Source of the DNA: a virus
Virus record (IMG/VR): IMGVR_UViG_3300022745_000030
Span: 1-64,000 of that record
Length of the DNA: 64,000 nucleotides
Reading direction: 5' to 3' (one strand)
Shown: in pieces, positions 1 to 8,290 of the stretch
How the letters are laid out: each line of letters opens with the position of its first letter
Numbering within the stretch: the stretch's first letter is position 1
Notes under the pieces: model-generated
What the model saw: only the letters and a program-made list of their open reading frames with translations
Databases searched by the model: none
Told to the model about the DNA's origin: nothing
Translations under genes and position numbers: made by a program

Positions 1-80
1 ACCTGGGCACCTGGGCACCTGGGCACCTGGGCACCTGGGCACCTGGGCACCTGGGCACCTGGGCACCTGGGCACCTGGGC
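1..80. repeat. 8-bp tandem repeat array
   Basis: Ten exact head-to-tail copies of ACCTGGGC fill bases 1-80. Degenerate relatives (AACCGGGTAGC, ACCTGGGAAGCCGGGTAGC) continue to about 145. The array starts at the window edge, so its true length is unknown. Eight-base units without spacers exclude CRISPR. It may be a slippage-expanded version of the CCGGGTA/ACCTGGG words common elsewhere in this genome, or mark a genome end or origin; the sequence does not decide. Confidence 0.95.
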
Positions 81-190
81 AACCGGGTAGCAGAAAGGTC
101 GAGGCACCTGGGAAGCCGGGTAGCTGGGAAGCCGGGCAGAAGGGTGGAGGGCAGAGAATCGCCCTAGTAGAAGCCTTGGGTGAAGGCAAA

Positions 191-218
191 AAGAAACCCC
201 GGAGGGTTAGTCCGGGGT
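191..218 (-). terminator. Rho-independent terminator
   Basis: ACCCCGGA (196-203) and TCCGGGGT (211-218) form an 8-bp stem with a 7-nt loop. Read on the minus strand it is followed by TTTCTTTTTG. It lies just beyond the stop at 250 and should end the minus-strand transcript of the 250-3566 genes. Confidence 0.85.
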
Positions 219-249
219 TATGGAAGAGTTACTGGGTGTAGGGTACAGG

Positions 250-1881
250 CTACAGGTACTTGCGTACTTTGATGGTGTACTCGACATCGCCAGAAGTGAA
301 AAGGTCTCCTGTGTCGATACGGGTAACCACAGAGCCTGGGTTGTCGATCAGTTCCTTGGCCCGGTCCTTCATGGAGTTGTTGGTAAAGAATGGCTTACCG
401 GAAAGAGCAACAGGAGAAACGGGTTCCCAGGATTCCCGTTCTCGCCGGGCAATGAGTTCATTCATCGCCCCCACCAACTCCATTACCCAGTGAATCTCGT
501 TGATGCATTTGGGCCGGTCGGTGACATCCATCGGGCGTATGGTGTTGTGGGCAGATAGTTCGATGGTACCCACAGACGCAAACATTCGGCTATCCATCAG
601 TTTCTGAGTACCTGGGTACCTGACGGAGTCCATGACCGCGTAGTTGGGGTTGAGGCTCTTGAACTCGGTATGGATCTTGCCATCCTTGTACGTGAACTGG
701 GCATAGATAGGACGGCCTCCTGACTGATCCCGGCGAGTCTCGTAGTACGGGTGCGGTTGCGACATCTTAACGCCCGCGACCAGCGTCAAACCAAAGTGGT
801 TCATGATTTCCTTGTACTGAGCCACTTTATCCGTTTCCAGGTCCTTGGCCCTCGCATATCGGTAGTAGGCGGACCGGGCTGAGTTGTGGAGGCGGGTTAC
901 AGTCTCGTAACGTGTCCAGAGGTACTTGACGTATTCTTTCTGGGTTTCCCCTTCGAGTGGTTTGCGGCACGCGAGGTCAAAGGTACACCCGGTTCTGCGT
1001 CGATCCTGGTCTGGATCGGCATCAAACAACACGTATTCCGCATTGGCATCGGTACCCGGCTTACTTACCCGGAAACCGAAACGAGTGTTGCTGGTGTGCT
1101 CGAAGAATCTGTGCTGTCCAGACAGTTCCAACTGGAACAAAACCACTCCCGATGAGAAGTATCGGGCGGTAATATGTAGCTCCTGGGCCTCGGCGCCTGC
1201 GTTGGCCTTGGCCTGTTCCAGCTTGCTTGTGTACCGGGTAACCCGCTTGTTGCCATTGTCGTGCGGCTTGAAGCGGTACAAACGCTCCAGGGTGTCGAAT
1301 ACCTCAGTGGCGGCTGCCTCTACGTCCACCTTGGGCTTGCGAAGTGAGGCGAGGATATCCTCGATGTACTTCTTAGCCTGGGCATCGGCATCGTCGCCGT
1401 TGAAGTACTTGTCGCCGAAATCCGGTACTTTTTTATAGCCTTGGCCTGTAACAGCGACGTACGGGTACACGAAGATTTCCCGTTTGTTTGGGTTGTGGAG
1501 TCCAAAATGGATTTCAAGCTCCGAAAACCCAGCAAACTTGAGTTTGTATGCATGTGCCCACATCTTGGTACACTTCACGCCCTCGGTTCTCCCGTACTCG
1601 GCAGCCATTTCCACTACCAACTCTGCGTTGGTGAGTTTGTCCGCTGCGAGGTCGCTCTCGTTGATCCAGAGCGCTTGCTGTTTGCCCTGGGCACCGGTGA
1701 ACTCGACCTTGTACTCGGTACGCCCCGGCCATACGTGGGCAACGAACATGCGCTCCTTCACCACGCCTCGTAGCGGGATTGATTCCACTTTGACCCGGTC
1801 TCCCACCTTGAACTTGTACATGCTGATTTGCAAGTTATTCCCAGGAGACCACATACTGTCTGAAAATCCTAGTTTTGTCAT
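250..1881 (-). CDS. Hypothetical 543-aa protein with SH3/KOW-like N-terminus
   Basis: I do not recognise this family. After about 20 residues comes a basic beta-rich stretch, FKVGDRVKVESIPLRGVV, that looks like an SH3/KOW-type small barrel; the rest has mixed charge with no signal peptide or membrane segment. The start at 1881 overlaps the upstream stop as TAATG, which favours it over an internal Met at residue 21. It is the last gene of a five-gene minus-strand unit and is followed by a terminator. Confidence 0.75.
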   Translation of the reverse strand: MTKLGFSDSMWSPGNNLQISMYKFKVGDRVKVESIPLRGVVKERMFVAHVWPGRTEYKVEFTGAQGKQQALWINESDLAADKLTNAELVVEMAAEYGRTEGVKCTKMWAHAYKLKFAGFSELEIHFGLHNPNKREIFVYPYVAVTGQGYKKVPDFGDKYFNGDDADAQAKKYIEDILASLRKPKVDVEAAATEVFDTLERLYRFKPHDNGNKRVTRYTSKLEQAKANAGAEAQELHITARYFSSGVVLFQLELSGQHRFFEHTSNTRFGFRVSKPGTDANAEYVLFDADPDQDRRRTGCTFDLACRKPLEGETQKEYVKYLWTRYETVTRLHNSARSAYYRYARAKDLETDKVAQYKEIMNHFGLTLVAGVKMSQPHPYYETRRDQSGGRPIYAQFTYKDGKIHTEFKSLNPNYAVMDSVRYPGTQKLMDSRMFASVGTIELSAHNTIRPMDVTDRPKCINEIHWVMELVGAMNELIARRERESWEPVSPVALSGKPFFTNNSMKDRAKELIDNPGSVVTRIDTGDLFTSGDVEYTIKVRKYL

Positions 1882-2129
1882 TATTCATCTTTCTTTTGGG
1901 TGGCGACTACGATTTGTTCCAATAGTTTCCGTAAGTTTTGCAAGGCTCGCCACCGGATTTCGCTTTGCTTGACTTCGTCGCACTTGTGGCGCAACGTCTC
2001 TTCCAATCTATCGATCTCGCCGAGTAAACGCATTACCCAGCAAGCACAAAAAAGGGCGATAGCACAAGCTACCAGCCCTATTCCCCAAACAATACAGAAC
2101 AGTACGTCCTGTGTGTCTTGTGTGGTCAT
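1881..2129 (-). CDS. Small membrane protein with coiled coil
   Basis: 82 residues. A hydrophobic, Cys-containing helix at about residues 10-34 is followed by a charged heptad-like helix to residue 75. The topology suggests a membrane-anchored coiled coil. It follows another small membrane protein with a 2-nt gap. The pair could act at the envelope (spanin-like or superinfection exclusion), but no motif proves this. Confidence 0.7.
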   Translation of the reverse strand: MTTQDTQDVLFCIVWGIGLVACAIALFCACWVMRLLGEIDRLEETLRHKCDEVKQSEIRWRALQNLRKLLEQIVVATQKKDE

Positions 2130-2131
2130 GG

Positions 2132-2323
2132 CTACTCTTCCCCGTCTTCAAACACTTCGCGAGATAGCTCGACGTAGTGGGCTTGAAGATCGGCGATCTG
2201 GGCCGAGTGAACACCCAGCAGGTTTGCCTTGTTGTCCACTATGATTTTATGGTTCCGGTGGGCATTTAGCAAGTAGCCAAGCCCGAGGGACACCAACGAT
2301 ACAACGTAAAGGTTTAGGTCCAT
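2132..2323 (-). CDS. Small membrane protein
   Basis: 63 residues. The N-terminal hydrophobic segment (residues 4-20) is followed by an amphipathic helix rich in His, Asn and acidic residues. It is transcribed with the neighbouring coiled-coil membrane protein. Function unknown. Confidence 0.65.
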   Translation of the reverse strand: MDLNLYVVSLVSLGLGYLLNAHRNHKIIVDNKANLLGVHSAQIADLQAHYVELSREVFEDGEE

Positions 2324-2335
2324 GAATTGTTGGTC

Positions 2336-2830
2336 TCAGTCATGAATAGGGGTGAAAGGGGTACCGTCTACCTTGGTGTAGGCTAGCGGGATGCTTCGGA
2401 TATGTACCGGGTAGATCCGATCGATGCCTCCCGCGATTTGAGTGCAGTCACGTACTTGAAGATACGTGTCGGAAATACCCACAATTTTGTAGGTGCGATT
2501 GGAATAGGCGCCCTTAAACTCCAGGGTACCCTCACCGAGTTGCTCCAGAAACCGAATGAGATACTTCCATTTCTCCCACTGCTGGGCGTACGGGGGTTCC
2601 TGCAAATACACTCCGTAAGGCCCAGCATACTCAACCAGGACTGTAAACGACGGGTCTGTGGTGAAAATCTGCCGATCGCCGACATCCTTGCCAATGAGCA
2701 GATCGCACGGATGCAAAGTGCCATTGGGTTGCCGGTAATAGTCACCTTTCTTGATTTTTTCCGCAGGTTTGCGTTGCCGCAGCCTTGGCGTAGACGGCTC
2801 TTTAGCCAAACCTACTAGGGTAGTAGCCAT
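2336..2830 (-). CDS. Hypothetical basic/beta-rich protein
   Basis: 164 residues from the ATG at 2830, chosen because AAGGATCAAG sits just upstream; an in-frame start ten codons earlier lacks this. The gene overlaps the end of the methyltransferase gene by 29 nt. The N-terminus is rich in Lys/Arg and Pro; the rest alternates short hydrophobic strands. No recognised motif. Confidence 0.7.
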   Translation of the reverse strand: MATTLVGLAKEPSTPRLRQRKPAEKIKKGDYYRQPNGTLHPCDLLIGKDVGDRQIFTTDPSFTVLVEYAGPYGVYLQEPPYAQQWEKWKYLIRFLEQLGEGTLEFKGAYSNRTYKIVGISDTYLQVRDCTQIAGGIDRIYPVHIRSIPLAYTKVDGTPFTPIHD

Positions 2831-3566
2831 TCTTGATCCTTTCTCTTGCCGATTCAACATTCTCCAGCGAGATATCGAACCCGGTAAAACGTCTGTTTTC
2901 GCGATTTGCGACCAGTCCGGTGGTCCCGGAACCCGTAAAAGGGTCGCAAACCCAATCTCCGGGGTTAGTATACGCCAAAATCAGCCTGCGCAGGAACCGA
3001 ATCGGTAGCTGGTTAGGGTGATTTTTCCATCTTTCCTTGGAATTTCCGGTAACCCGGCCCCAGTGCGGCCCATCCGAGGGGATTCCCCATACGCAGCCGG
3101 GTACCCGAGAGCCACCTCGCGGGGAATCCTTGATTCGTTTGTCGCCGTATTTGACCCGCATCGAGGGCACCAAGACCGATTCTGGGTTCCAGGTGTAGTT
3201 TTCTGGATCTTTGGCATAGATCAGGCAGTGGGTTCGGCTGTCGATCCAGTTTGTGCGGCGACATTGGCCGAAGTTGTAGTGCCAATTGACCCAGGCAATG
3301 CGATGTAGCCCCAAAACCCTCTCAGCGTGCATGTAAAGCGTTGCGAGGTCGTCTGGGCCATAGAGACACAAAACGCCTTTCGTCGCGTACCACGCACATC
3401 CAACCCACTCTAACGTGAAATTCTCGAACTCGCATCTGGGCTTCCGGTCCTGGAAGCCCTTGTAGGGGTGCCCGATGTTGAATGGCGGGTCGGCAAAGAC
3501 CAAATCGTAGGTTGGGGCCATCGGGAGTGCATCTAGGCACGAACTGTGAATAACTTCTGCTTGCAT
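2802..3566 (-). CDS. DNA methyltransferase, N4/N6 beta class
   Basis: 254 residues. The catalytic motif DPPF (26-29) precedes the AdoMet-binding motif FTGSGTT (210-216), the order of beta-class amino-methyltransferases that modify adenine N6 or cytosine N4. No restriction enzyme gene lies beside it, so it probably protects phage DNA from host restriction or marks it for another purpose. The target sequence cannot be read from the protein. A minus-strand -10 TATACT (3594-3599) lies about 30 bp upstream, so this is the likely first gene of the 250-3566 operon. Confidence 0.93.
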   Translation of the reverse strand: MQAEVIHSSCLDALPMAPTYDLVFADPPFNIGHPYKGFQDRKPRCEFENFTLEWVGCAWYATKGVLCLYGPDDLATLYMHAERVLGLHRIAWVNWHYNFGQCRRTNWIDSRTHCLIYAKDPENYTWNPESVLVPSMRVKYGDKRIKDSPRGGSRVPGCVWGIPSDGPHWGRVTGNSKERWKNHPNQLPIRFLRRLILAYTNPGDWVCDPFTGSGTTGLVANRENRRFTGFDISLENVESARERIKNGYYPSRFG

Positions 3567-3593
3567 ACAAGGCTCCTTTCTGCTTGTTTTGGT

Positions 3594-3623
3594 AGTATAC
3601 GCAAAAATAGTTGCACAAAACCA
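3594..3623 (-). promoter_or_regulatory. Candidate promoter for methyltransferase operon
   Basis: On the minus strand TGGTTT (3623-3618), an 18-nt spacer and TATACT (3599-3594) precede the methyltransferase start at 3566. The -10 is good and the -35 weak. It overlaps the plus-strand promoter at 3611-3639, giving back-to-back promoters. Confidence 0.45.
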
Positions 3624-3639
3624 GGAAGTATGCTACAAT
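3611..3639 (+). promoter_or_regulatory. Sigma70-type promoter, extended -10
   Basis: TTGCAC (3611-3616), a 17-nt spacer ending in TGC, and TACAAT (3634-3639). The TG one base before the -10 makes it an extended -10 promoter. No open reading frame with support follows for 650 nt, so the product looks like a non-coding RNA. A near copy sits at 63884-63912. Confidence 0.7.
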
Positions 3640-4010
3640 GTCCCCCGAATCCCGTGCGCGGGCATTCTTCATACGTCGTCGGGGGCTCTCGAAAGGGACC
3701 AGACACTAGCAAAAACAAGGCTTCCATAGAAGTTATTGGTTGTTGGTTACGGCAGGGCGTATGTGACTAGCCATACTGTGGGGATTCCCGGATACATGGC
3801 AGACCTAGGCAACGCTGAGAAGGGTCAAGCCGGGAGGGGCAGTCGGATTTGCTCCTAAAGTAGCTTAGACTGTCGAACGGGCTCCGATGTACGTTCGATC
3901 TGCGATGGGCACGGCACTACAGCTATACTCACCATCAAGCAGGCGCACTTCCTTGGCTACCGCATAGCGGTTTCTAAAGCCGGGGAAGGCTCGGCGCGCC
4001 TGCTCCAAAC
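3640..4010 (+). ncRNA. Candidate structured non-coding RNA
   Basis: This gene-free stretch starts right after a good promoter and holds several perfect inverted repeats. CCCCCGA (3642-3648) pairs with TCGGGGG (3679-3685) around an inner CCCG/CGGG hairpin. TCGAACG (3873-3879) pairs with CGTTCGA (3892-3898). AGCAGGCGC (3938-3946) pairs with GCGCCTGCT (3996-4004), enclosing CCTT/AAGG, GGCT/AGCC and ACCGC/GCGGT stems. Nothing resembles a tRNA or a known riboswitch to me. The 3' end is unclear. Alternatives are a replication origin or a packaging site. Confidence 0.35.
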
Positions 4011-4238
4011 CGGGGATACGCGACCTCAGGCATATGTTGGGGCTTGGCTGCCCCGGTATACCCGGTAGCCGACCGGTTGGGTACCTGGACTGATACCCGG
4101 CTGCCGGGCAGTCCTGGGGCCTGGGGCCTGGGCGTCTGGGGACCGGTTGCTGGGATTCGATTGAGCAAGTGACCTGGGGTTTGAATTCCGGCTGTTACCG
4201 GGTAACGGTTACTGGGAATGCCCGGTTTAAGGGAAATT
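4010..4238. other. Gene-free GC-rich spacer with repeats
   Basis: No supported gene. It holds short G/C-rich repeats, including CCTGGGG repeated in tandem near 4111-4142, a CCCGGC/GCCGGG inverted repeat near 4097-4110, and GGTTACCGGGTAACGG-like palindromic text near 4195. These resemble the repeat words at the left end of the window. Confidence 0.6.
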
Positions 4239-4267
4239 CTGACATGATCCCATTTCTGTGCTATGTT
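4239..4267 (+). promoter_or_regulatory. Promoter for HU/IHF-like gene
   Basis: CTGACA (4239-4244), a 17-nt spacer ending TGTGC, and TATGTT (4262-4267), 29 bp before the ATG at 4297. It shares the TGC before the -10 with the promoters at 3611 and 63884. Confidence 0.55.
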
Positions 4268-4296
4268 GGGTATTCCACTAACCTATCGGGGAAACT

Positions 4297-4872
4297 ATGT
4301 CGGAAGAAAAAGTCGAGAAGAAAACGTACAAGCTATCTTTCACGGATAAGGTAGCCGCCAAAGTGGCAGCCAGAACTGGTTTTGCCAAATCGGTCGTTCG
4401 CCGCGTAATCATTGCTACCTGGGAAGAGGCAGCCAACCAGATCAAGGAAGATAATGGCGGAAACATTCCCCATATCGTGCGTATCTCTGGTAGCTACCGG
4501 GCAGGGCGAGTATTCTTCCCTTACGGCGAGGATACCCCAAAGATCACCCCACCACACTTCCAGACCTCTTGCCGGGCATCCAAAGAGATTCGGGACCACT
4601 TCAAGAGCGTCGATCCCGAGTCAGAACACGGCATCAGGATCAAGGTCAAGAAGACTTTGAAGCGAAAACCGGGCTCTGCTAGCGATCTCAATGAGCGAGC
4701 AAAGCTAAAGCGAGAAGAAGCCATGCGGCTGGTGTATGAGCAAATGAGTCGCCTGGACAAAGAGGCTCACGACTTCCTCATGAAGCAGCGAGCCCAGCAA
4801 CGCAAGCAGCAACGGGCACTAGAAGCCCTGGCCGAACAAGAGAACGATCAGTCGTCCCAGGCTGGATCGTAA
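4297..4872 (+). CDS. HU/IHF-like DNA-binding protein with C-terminal extension
   Basis: 191 residues. Residues about 15-105 follow the HU/IHF pattern: two N-terminal helices (VAARTGFAKSVVRRVI), a beta arm region beginning IVRISGSYRAGRVFF, and a final segment PHFQTSCRASKEIRDHFK that aligns with the HU C-terminus. A Lys/Arg/Gln-rich coiled-coil tail of about 70 residues follows. HU-like proteins bend or compact DNA, and near a terminase gene this could help packaging or transcription. It has its own promoter and converges on the gene at 4848. The family call is by eye. Confidence 0.6.
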   Translation: MSEEKVEKKTYKLSFTDKVAAKVAARTGFAKSVVRRVIIATWEEAANQIKEDNGGNIPHIVRISGSYRAGRVFFPYGEDTPKITPPHFQTSCRASKEIRDHFKSVDPESEHGIRIKVKKTLKRKPGSASDLNERAKLKREEAMRLVYEQMSRLDKEAHDFLMKQRAQQRKQQRALEALAEQENDQSSQAGS

Positions 4873-5213
4873 GGCTGGGTTTCCTGGTCGCCGTACTTTA
4901 CAGCGTGATTGGTGAGCCATTCACGCATTGTACTACCACAACTAGCTACGTGCCCGTTCGGATGCCGTAGCTGGTAGCCCCAGGGACCTGATTCCAGAAT
5001 GTAGCCCTGCTCTCGGATCTTCTTATCCACCAATTCGAACACTGGGAATATCTCTGCCCAGCTATTGTCCATCTGAACCGCAATCGCCAGCACCTCTTGT
5101 GCTAGCGTTACCGCAGCCGGTTTGTGTTGCTGGGGCCTGGACAGGATGTACTTCGCGCGGCGTTCCAGTTCCCGGAACTCGGCTCTTGTCACTTTTTTAG
5201 GCAGTTCTTTCAT
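4848..5213 (-). CDS. Hypothetical protein, 121 aa
   Basis: The ATG at 5213 fits the promoter better than an upstream in-frame TTG inside the -10 region. The protein has a basic N-terminal helix and a C-terminal region with a WGYQLRHPNGHV-type strand pair and an acidic tail. It overlaps the 3' end of the HU/IHF-like gene by 25 nt on the opposite strand. Function unknown; being single and separately promoted, it may be an early gene. Confidence 0.65.
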   Translation of the reverse strand: MKELPKKVTRAEFRELERRAKYILSRPQQHKPAAVTLAQEVLAIAVQMDNSWAEIFPVFELVDKKIREQGYILESGPWGYQLRHPNGHVASCGSTMREWLTNHAVKYGDQETQPYDPAWDD

Positions 5214-5249
5214 TTGGTGCTCATTTTTTAGGCATGTTGACAAAAATGT

Positions 5250-5279
5250 AGTATACAATAAGGATTGCTAATATGTCAA
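5250..5279 (-). promoter_or_regulatory. Strong sigma70 promoter, minus strand
   Basis: TTGACA (5279-5274), an 18-nt spacer and TATACT (5255-5250), close to consensus, directing transcription of the 4848-5213 gene. A second TTGACA lies inverted at 5237-5242, making a palindrome around the promoter. Confidence 0.75.
5264..5274 (+). promoter_or_regulatory. Possible extended -10 for terminase operon
   Basis: TTGC followed directly by TAATAT (5269-5274) matches the TGC-plus-hexamer pattern of the other plus-strand promoters. There is no good -35 at 17 nt. It overlaps the -35 of the divergent minus-strand promoter, so the two may exclude each other. Confidence 0.35.
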
Positions 5280-5298
5280 CGGGGTTTGGTGCCTAAAA

Positions 5299-6714
5299 AT
5301 GCAGCTATCTTACTACGAACTACTTGCCAACACTTGCCGAAACTCGTACTTCGAGTTCGTCAAGCGGTTCTGGCATACGGTTTCGCGGGAGCCTCTGGTT
5401 GCCAATTGGCACTTTCCGTACCTGTGTGCCGAGATCCAGGCATCGACCATCCGGGCAATGAATGGGGAACCCTGTCCCTACGATACCGTGGTGAATATCA
5501 GCCCCGGTACCAGTAAGAGCACCTTGTTCTCGATCTTTTTGCTCCCGTGGGCCTGGACGATCAATCCCAGCATCAAAATGATCGGGGCTAGCTTCACCGA
5601 GGCTCTGGCATTCGACTTGAGCGCAAAGTCACGGCAGGTCATAACCAGCCCTCTCTACCAGAAGTGCTTCCCGCACATCAAAATTCGGCCCGATGTGAAC
5701 AACAAAGGCCACTGGGAAAACACGCTACTGGGTGCCCGGTTCGCTGTCGGGGTGGGTGGGGACGTGATCGGTCGGCACGGTCACTTGATCGTGATCGACG
5801 ACCCTTTGAATCCCCAGGGTGCCCGATCGAAGGCAGATATCGAGCGTGCTCATATCTGGTGTAAAGAAACGATTCCAACGCGGAAGATCAACAAACAGGC
5901 AGCCTGGACAGCCCTGGTGATGCAGCGGCTATCAGTCGAGGACCCTACTGCCCTGTACCTCGCCCGCCCAAACGTCAAGCACATTTGCTTGCCCGGCGAA
6001 CTGACCGATAACGTATTTCCGGTAGAACTACGGGAAAAGTACGTGGACGGTCTATTCGACCCGGTGCGGCTTACCAGGGCATCCCTGGACAAGATGAAGT
6101 CGGACATGGGCACCTACGGCTATGCCGGGCAGATTCTCCAGACACCTATTCCGCCCGGCGGCGGGATGTTCAATACCGAGGCATTCCGGTACAGCACCGC
6201 CCAGCCGGAAGCTAGCGAATTTAAGCGGATTGTCCGGTACTGGGATAAGGCAGGGAGCGAAAAACAGGGCGATTACACCGTAGGTGTTAAAATGGGTCTC
6301 CATAAGGATGGCTCATACTGGGTGCTGGACGTGGTCCGGGGTCAATGGGCGTCCTCGGAACGGGAAGGCAAGATCAAATCGACTGCTCAGGCAGACGGGA
6401 TCGAAGTACGGATCGGACTAGAAGAGGAACCGGGTAGTGCCGGTAAGGACTCCAGTTTGATGACCATTCGTAATTTGCCTGGGTATTACGTCAGCGCGGA
6501 GAAGGCAACCGGGGACAAAGTCACCAGGGCAGATACGTTTAGCGTTCAAGTGAACGCAGGGAACGTGGTTCTGCTCCGGCGACCCTGGAACGATCGATAC
6601 GTCGAAGAGTTCATGCATTTCCCAGACGGCAAGAACGACGACCAAGTAGACGCTAGCTCGGGCGCGTTTTCGCGGCTATTCAACTATAAACCAAGATTGG
6701 GCGTATTCAAGTGA
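5299..6714 (+). CDS. terL: Terminase large subunit
   Basis: 471 residues. The ATPase half has a P-loop-like SPGTSKST (68-75) and Walker B LIVIDDP (163-169). The nuclease half has RYWDKAG (around 310), a central acidic cluster near EEEPGSAGKDSSL, and KNDDQVDASSG near 449, the acidic positions expected of the RNase H-like nuclease. It cuts and pumps concatemeric DNA into the prohead. It is the first gene of the virion operon and overlaps the portal gene by 4 nt. No small subunit is obvious; the HU/IHF-like protein or the 4848 gene are candidates by position only. Confidence 0.96.
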   Translation: MQLSYYELLANTCRNSYFEFVKRFWHTVSREPLVANWHFPYLCAEIQASTIRAMNGEPCPYDTVVNISPGTSKSTLFSIFLLPWAWTINPSIKMIGASFTEALAFDLSAKSRQVITSPLYQKCFPHIKIRPDVNNKGHWENTLLGARFAVGVGGDVIGRHGHLIVIDDPLNPQGARSKADIERAHIWCKETIPTRKINKQAAWTALVMQRLSVEDPTALYLARPNVKHICLPGELTDNVFPVELREKYVDGLFDPVRLTRASLDKMKSDMGTYGYAGQILQTPIPPGGGMFNTEAFRYSTAQPEASEFKRIVRYWDKAGSEKQGDYTVGVKMGLHKDGSYWVLDVVRGQWASSEREGKIKSTAQADGIEVRIGLEEEPGSAGKDSSLMTIRNLPGYYVSAEKATGDKVTRADTFSVQVNAGNVVLLRRPWNDRYVEEFMHFPDGKNDDQVDASSGAFSRLFNYKPRLGVFK

Positions 6715-8288
6715 TACCAGACCAAAAAATGAATCAGATGCTTGTGAATGCGTTCATTTCACGAAGCGCCCTGAATGCCCAGCTTCTGGACGGCAAGTAT
6801 GGTACCCGCGATATCGATTCGGAATGCGGATACCCAGAGGCTCTGGGACCGTCCGAATACGTTCAGATGTACGAGCGAAACGACATCGCTGCGCGAGTCG
6901 TGGACATCGAACCAGCGGAATGCTGGAAACAGTATCCCGAGATTTACGAAACCGAGGAAGAACGAGAAACCCCGTTTGAGAAAGCGGTGGACAAGGTCAT
7001 TCGCAAGACGAATCTCTATTCGTACTTGGCGAGAGTTGACCGTATCTCGGGTATCGGGCGATACGGCATCTTGTTCCTGGGTTTCGACGACGGGCAAGAA
7101 TTCGATAAACCAGTACCCGGATTCACCGTTGATGGGGAAGCGGATTCGGTAGGGAATGCGAATATCCTGTACTACCGGATATTCGAGGAATCCCAGGTAA
7201 TCATCAACGAATATGAGAACGACACAGCGAATCCCCGCTTCGGGCTGCCGAAATACTACAGCTTGACATTCGCGGAATACGTCGGTGATTTGCAGGATGG
7301 CTCCACGGTTCCGTCTGCCAAGGTACTCAAGGTACACTGGTCGCGGTGTATCCATATTGCAGACAATCTGGTGACGAGCGAATTGTTCGGAACGCCCCGG
7401 ATGAAGAACGTCTTCAACCGCCTCTTTGATCTTCGAAAGATCAATGGCGGCTCAGCCGAGATGTTCTGGAAGGGTGGCTTCCCAGGATACTCGTTCGAAG
7501 TTGATCCGAAAGCTGGTGAGTTCTCGACAGAGGAACGCGAAGCACTCAAAGCCGAAACCAAGGCGTACTCGGAAGGGCTCCAACGATATTTGACCACAGT
7601 TGGGGTCAGTGTCAAGAGCCTCAGCCCTCAGATTTCTAATCCTACGCCTTTTGTGGACAACATCCTGCGGACGATTGCGATCACCAAGGGCATTCCGCAA
7701 CAGGTTTTCGTTGGATCGGTACAGGGCAAAACAGATGCTGTCCAGGACTTGACTACCTGGGCAGAAAAGGTGGCACTTCGTCGCAATATGTACTGTAGCC
7801 CGCACATCATTCGACCTACCATCGATCGATTGATTCAGGCCGGAGCACTGCCAAAACCAACGGAAGACGAAGGCGAATACACCATCAAATGGATTCCGCT
7901 GGCAACCCTGACCGAAACTGAGAAGGCTCAGGTCGGTAAGGATCTCACGGAAGCCCTTGCGCGATACAGCACTGCTGGGGGCGAGGCGCTCGTTCCGTTG
8001 CCCGAGTTCTTGTCCAAGTTCCTCAAGTTCAGCTTCCAGGAAGTGGAAGCGATCATGAAGGCGCCCCACACCGAATTGTCGGTTGTGATCCAGGAACTCA
8101 ACGCCGGACTCGCGGGCGGAAACACCGGGGCAGCCAATGGCAACATGCCCACCTCGATCCCCAACATGGCGAAAGCCAAAGACCCAGGAAAGACGCCGCA
8201 GAACGTAGTTCAGCGGAAGAAAGGCTCGACCGTAACCCGGAAGGGCAAAGACCAAGGACTCAGTAACCCACCAACCGCACAAGGCTAA
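6711..8288 (+). CDS. Portal protein (DUF1073-like)
   Basis: 525 residues, placed directly after the terminase. Features typical of DUF1073-like portals are the N-terminal YERNDIAARVVDIEPAECW, the GRYGILFLGF strand and the central ITKGIPQQVFVGS. A Lys-, Gly- and Pro-rich tail ends it. It forms the dodecameric portal for DNA entry and joins the tail connectors. The start overlaps the terminase stop. Confidence 0.9.
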   Translation: MIPDQKMNQMLVNAFISRSALNAQLLDGKYGTRDIDSECGYPEALGPSEYVQMYERNDIAARVVDIEPAECWKQYPEIYETEEERETPFEKAVDKVIRKTNLYSYLARVDRISGIGRYGILFLGFDDGQEFDKPVPGFTVDGEADSVGNANILYYRIFEESQVIINEYENDTANPRFGLPKYYSLTFAEYVGDLQDGSTVPSAKVLKVHWSRCIHIADNLVTSELFGTPRMKNVFNRLFDLRKINGGSAEMFWKGGFPGYSFEVDPKAGEFSTEEREALKAETKAYSEGLQRYLTTVGVSVKSLSPQISNPTPFVDNILRTIAITKGIPQQVFVGSVQGKTDAVQDLTTWAEKVALRRNMYCSPHIIRPTIDRLIQAGALPKPTEDEGEYTIKWIPLATLTETEKAQVGKDLTEALARYSTAGGEALVPLPEFLSKFLKFSFQEVEAIMKAPHTELSVVIQELNAGLAGGNTGAANGNMPTSIPNMAKAKDPGKTPQNVVQRKKGSTVTRKGKDQGLSNPPTAQG

Positions 8289-8290
8289 CC

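Noticed and set aside
1-80. CRISPR-like repeat array
   Set aside because: The unit is 8 bp and adjacent, with no spacers.
3546-3770. Plus-strand open frame in the gene-free region
   Set aside because: No ribosome binding site fits, it runs into the methyltransferase start on the other strand, and the composition is not coding-like.
3974-4354. Two further open frames around the HU/IHF-like gene promoter
   Set aside because: They cross the promoter and repeats, and their products are Pro/Arg-rich low-complexity sequence of the shadow type.
5237-5259. Plus-strand promoter TTGACA...TACAAT at 5237-5259
   Set aside because: The spacer is only 11 nt; the extended -10 at 5269 fits better.
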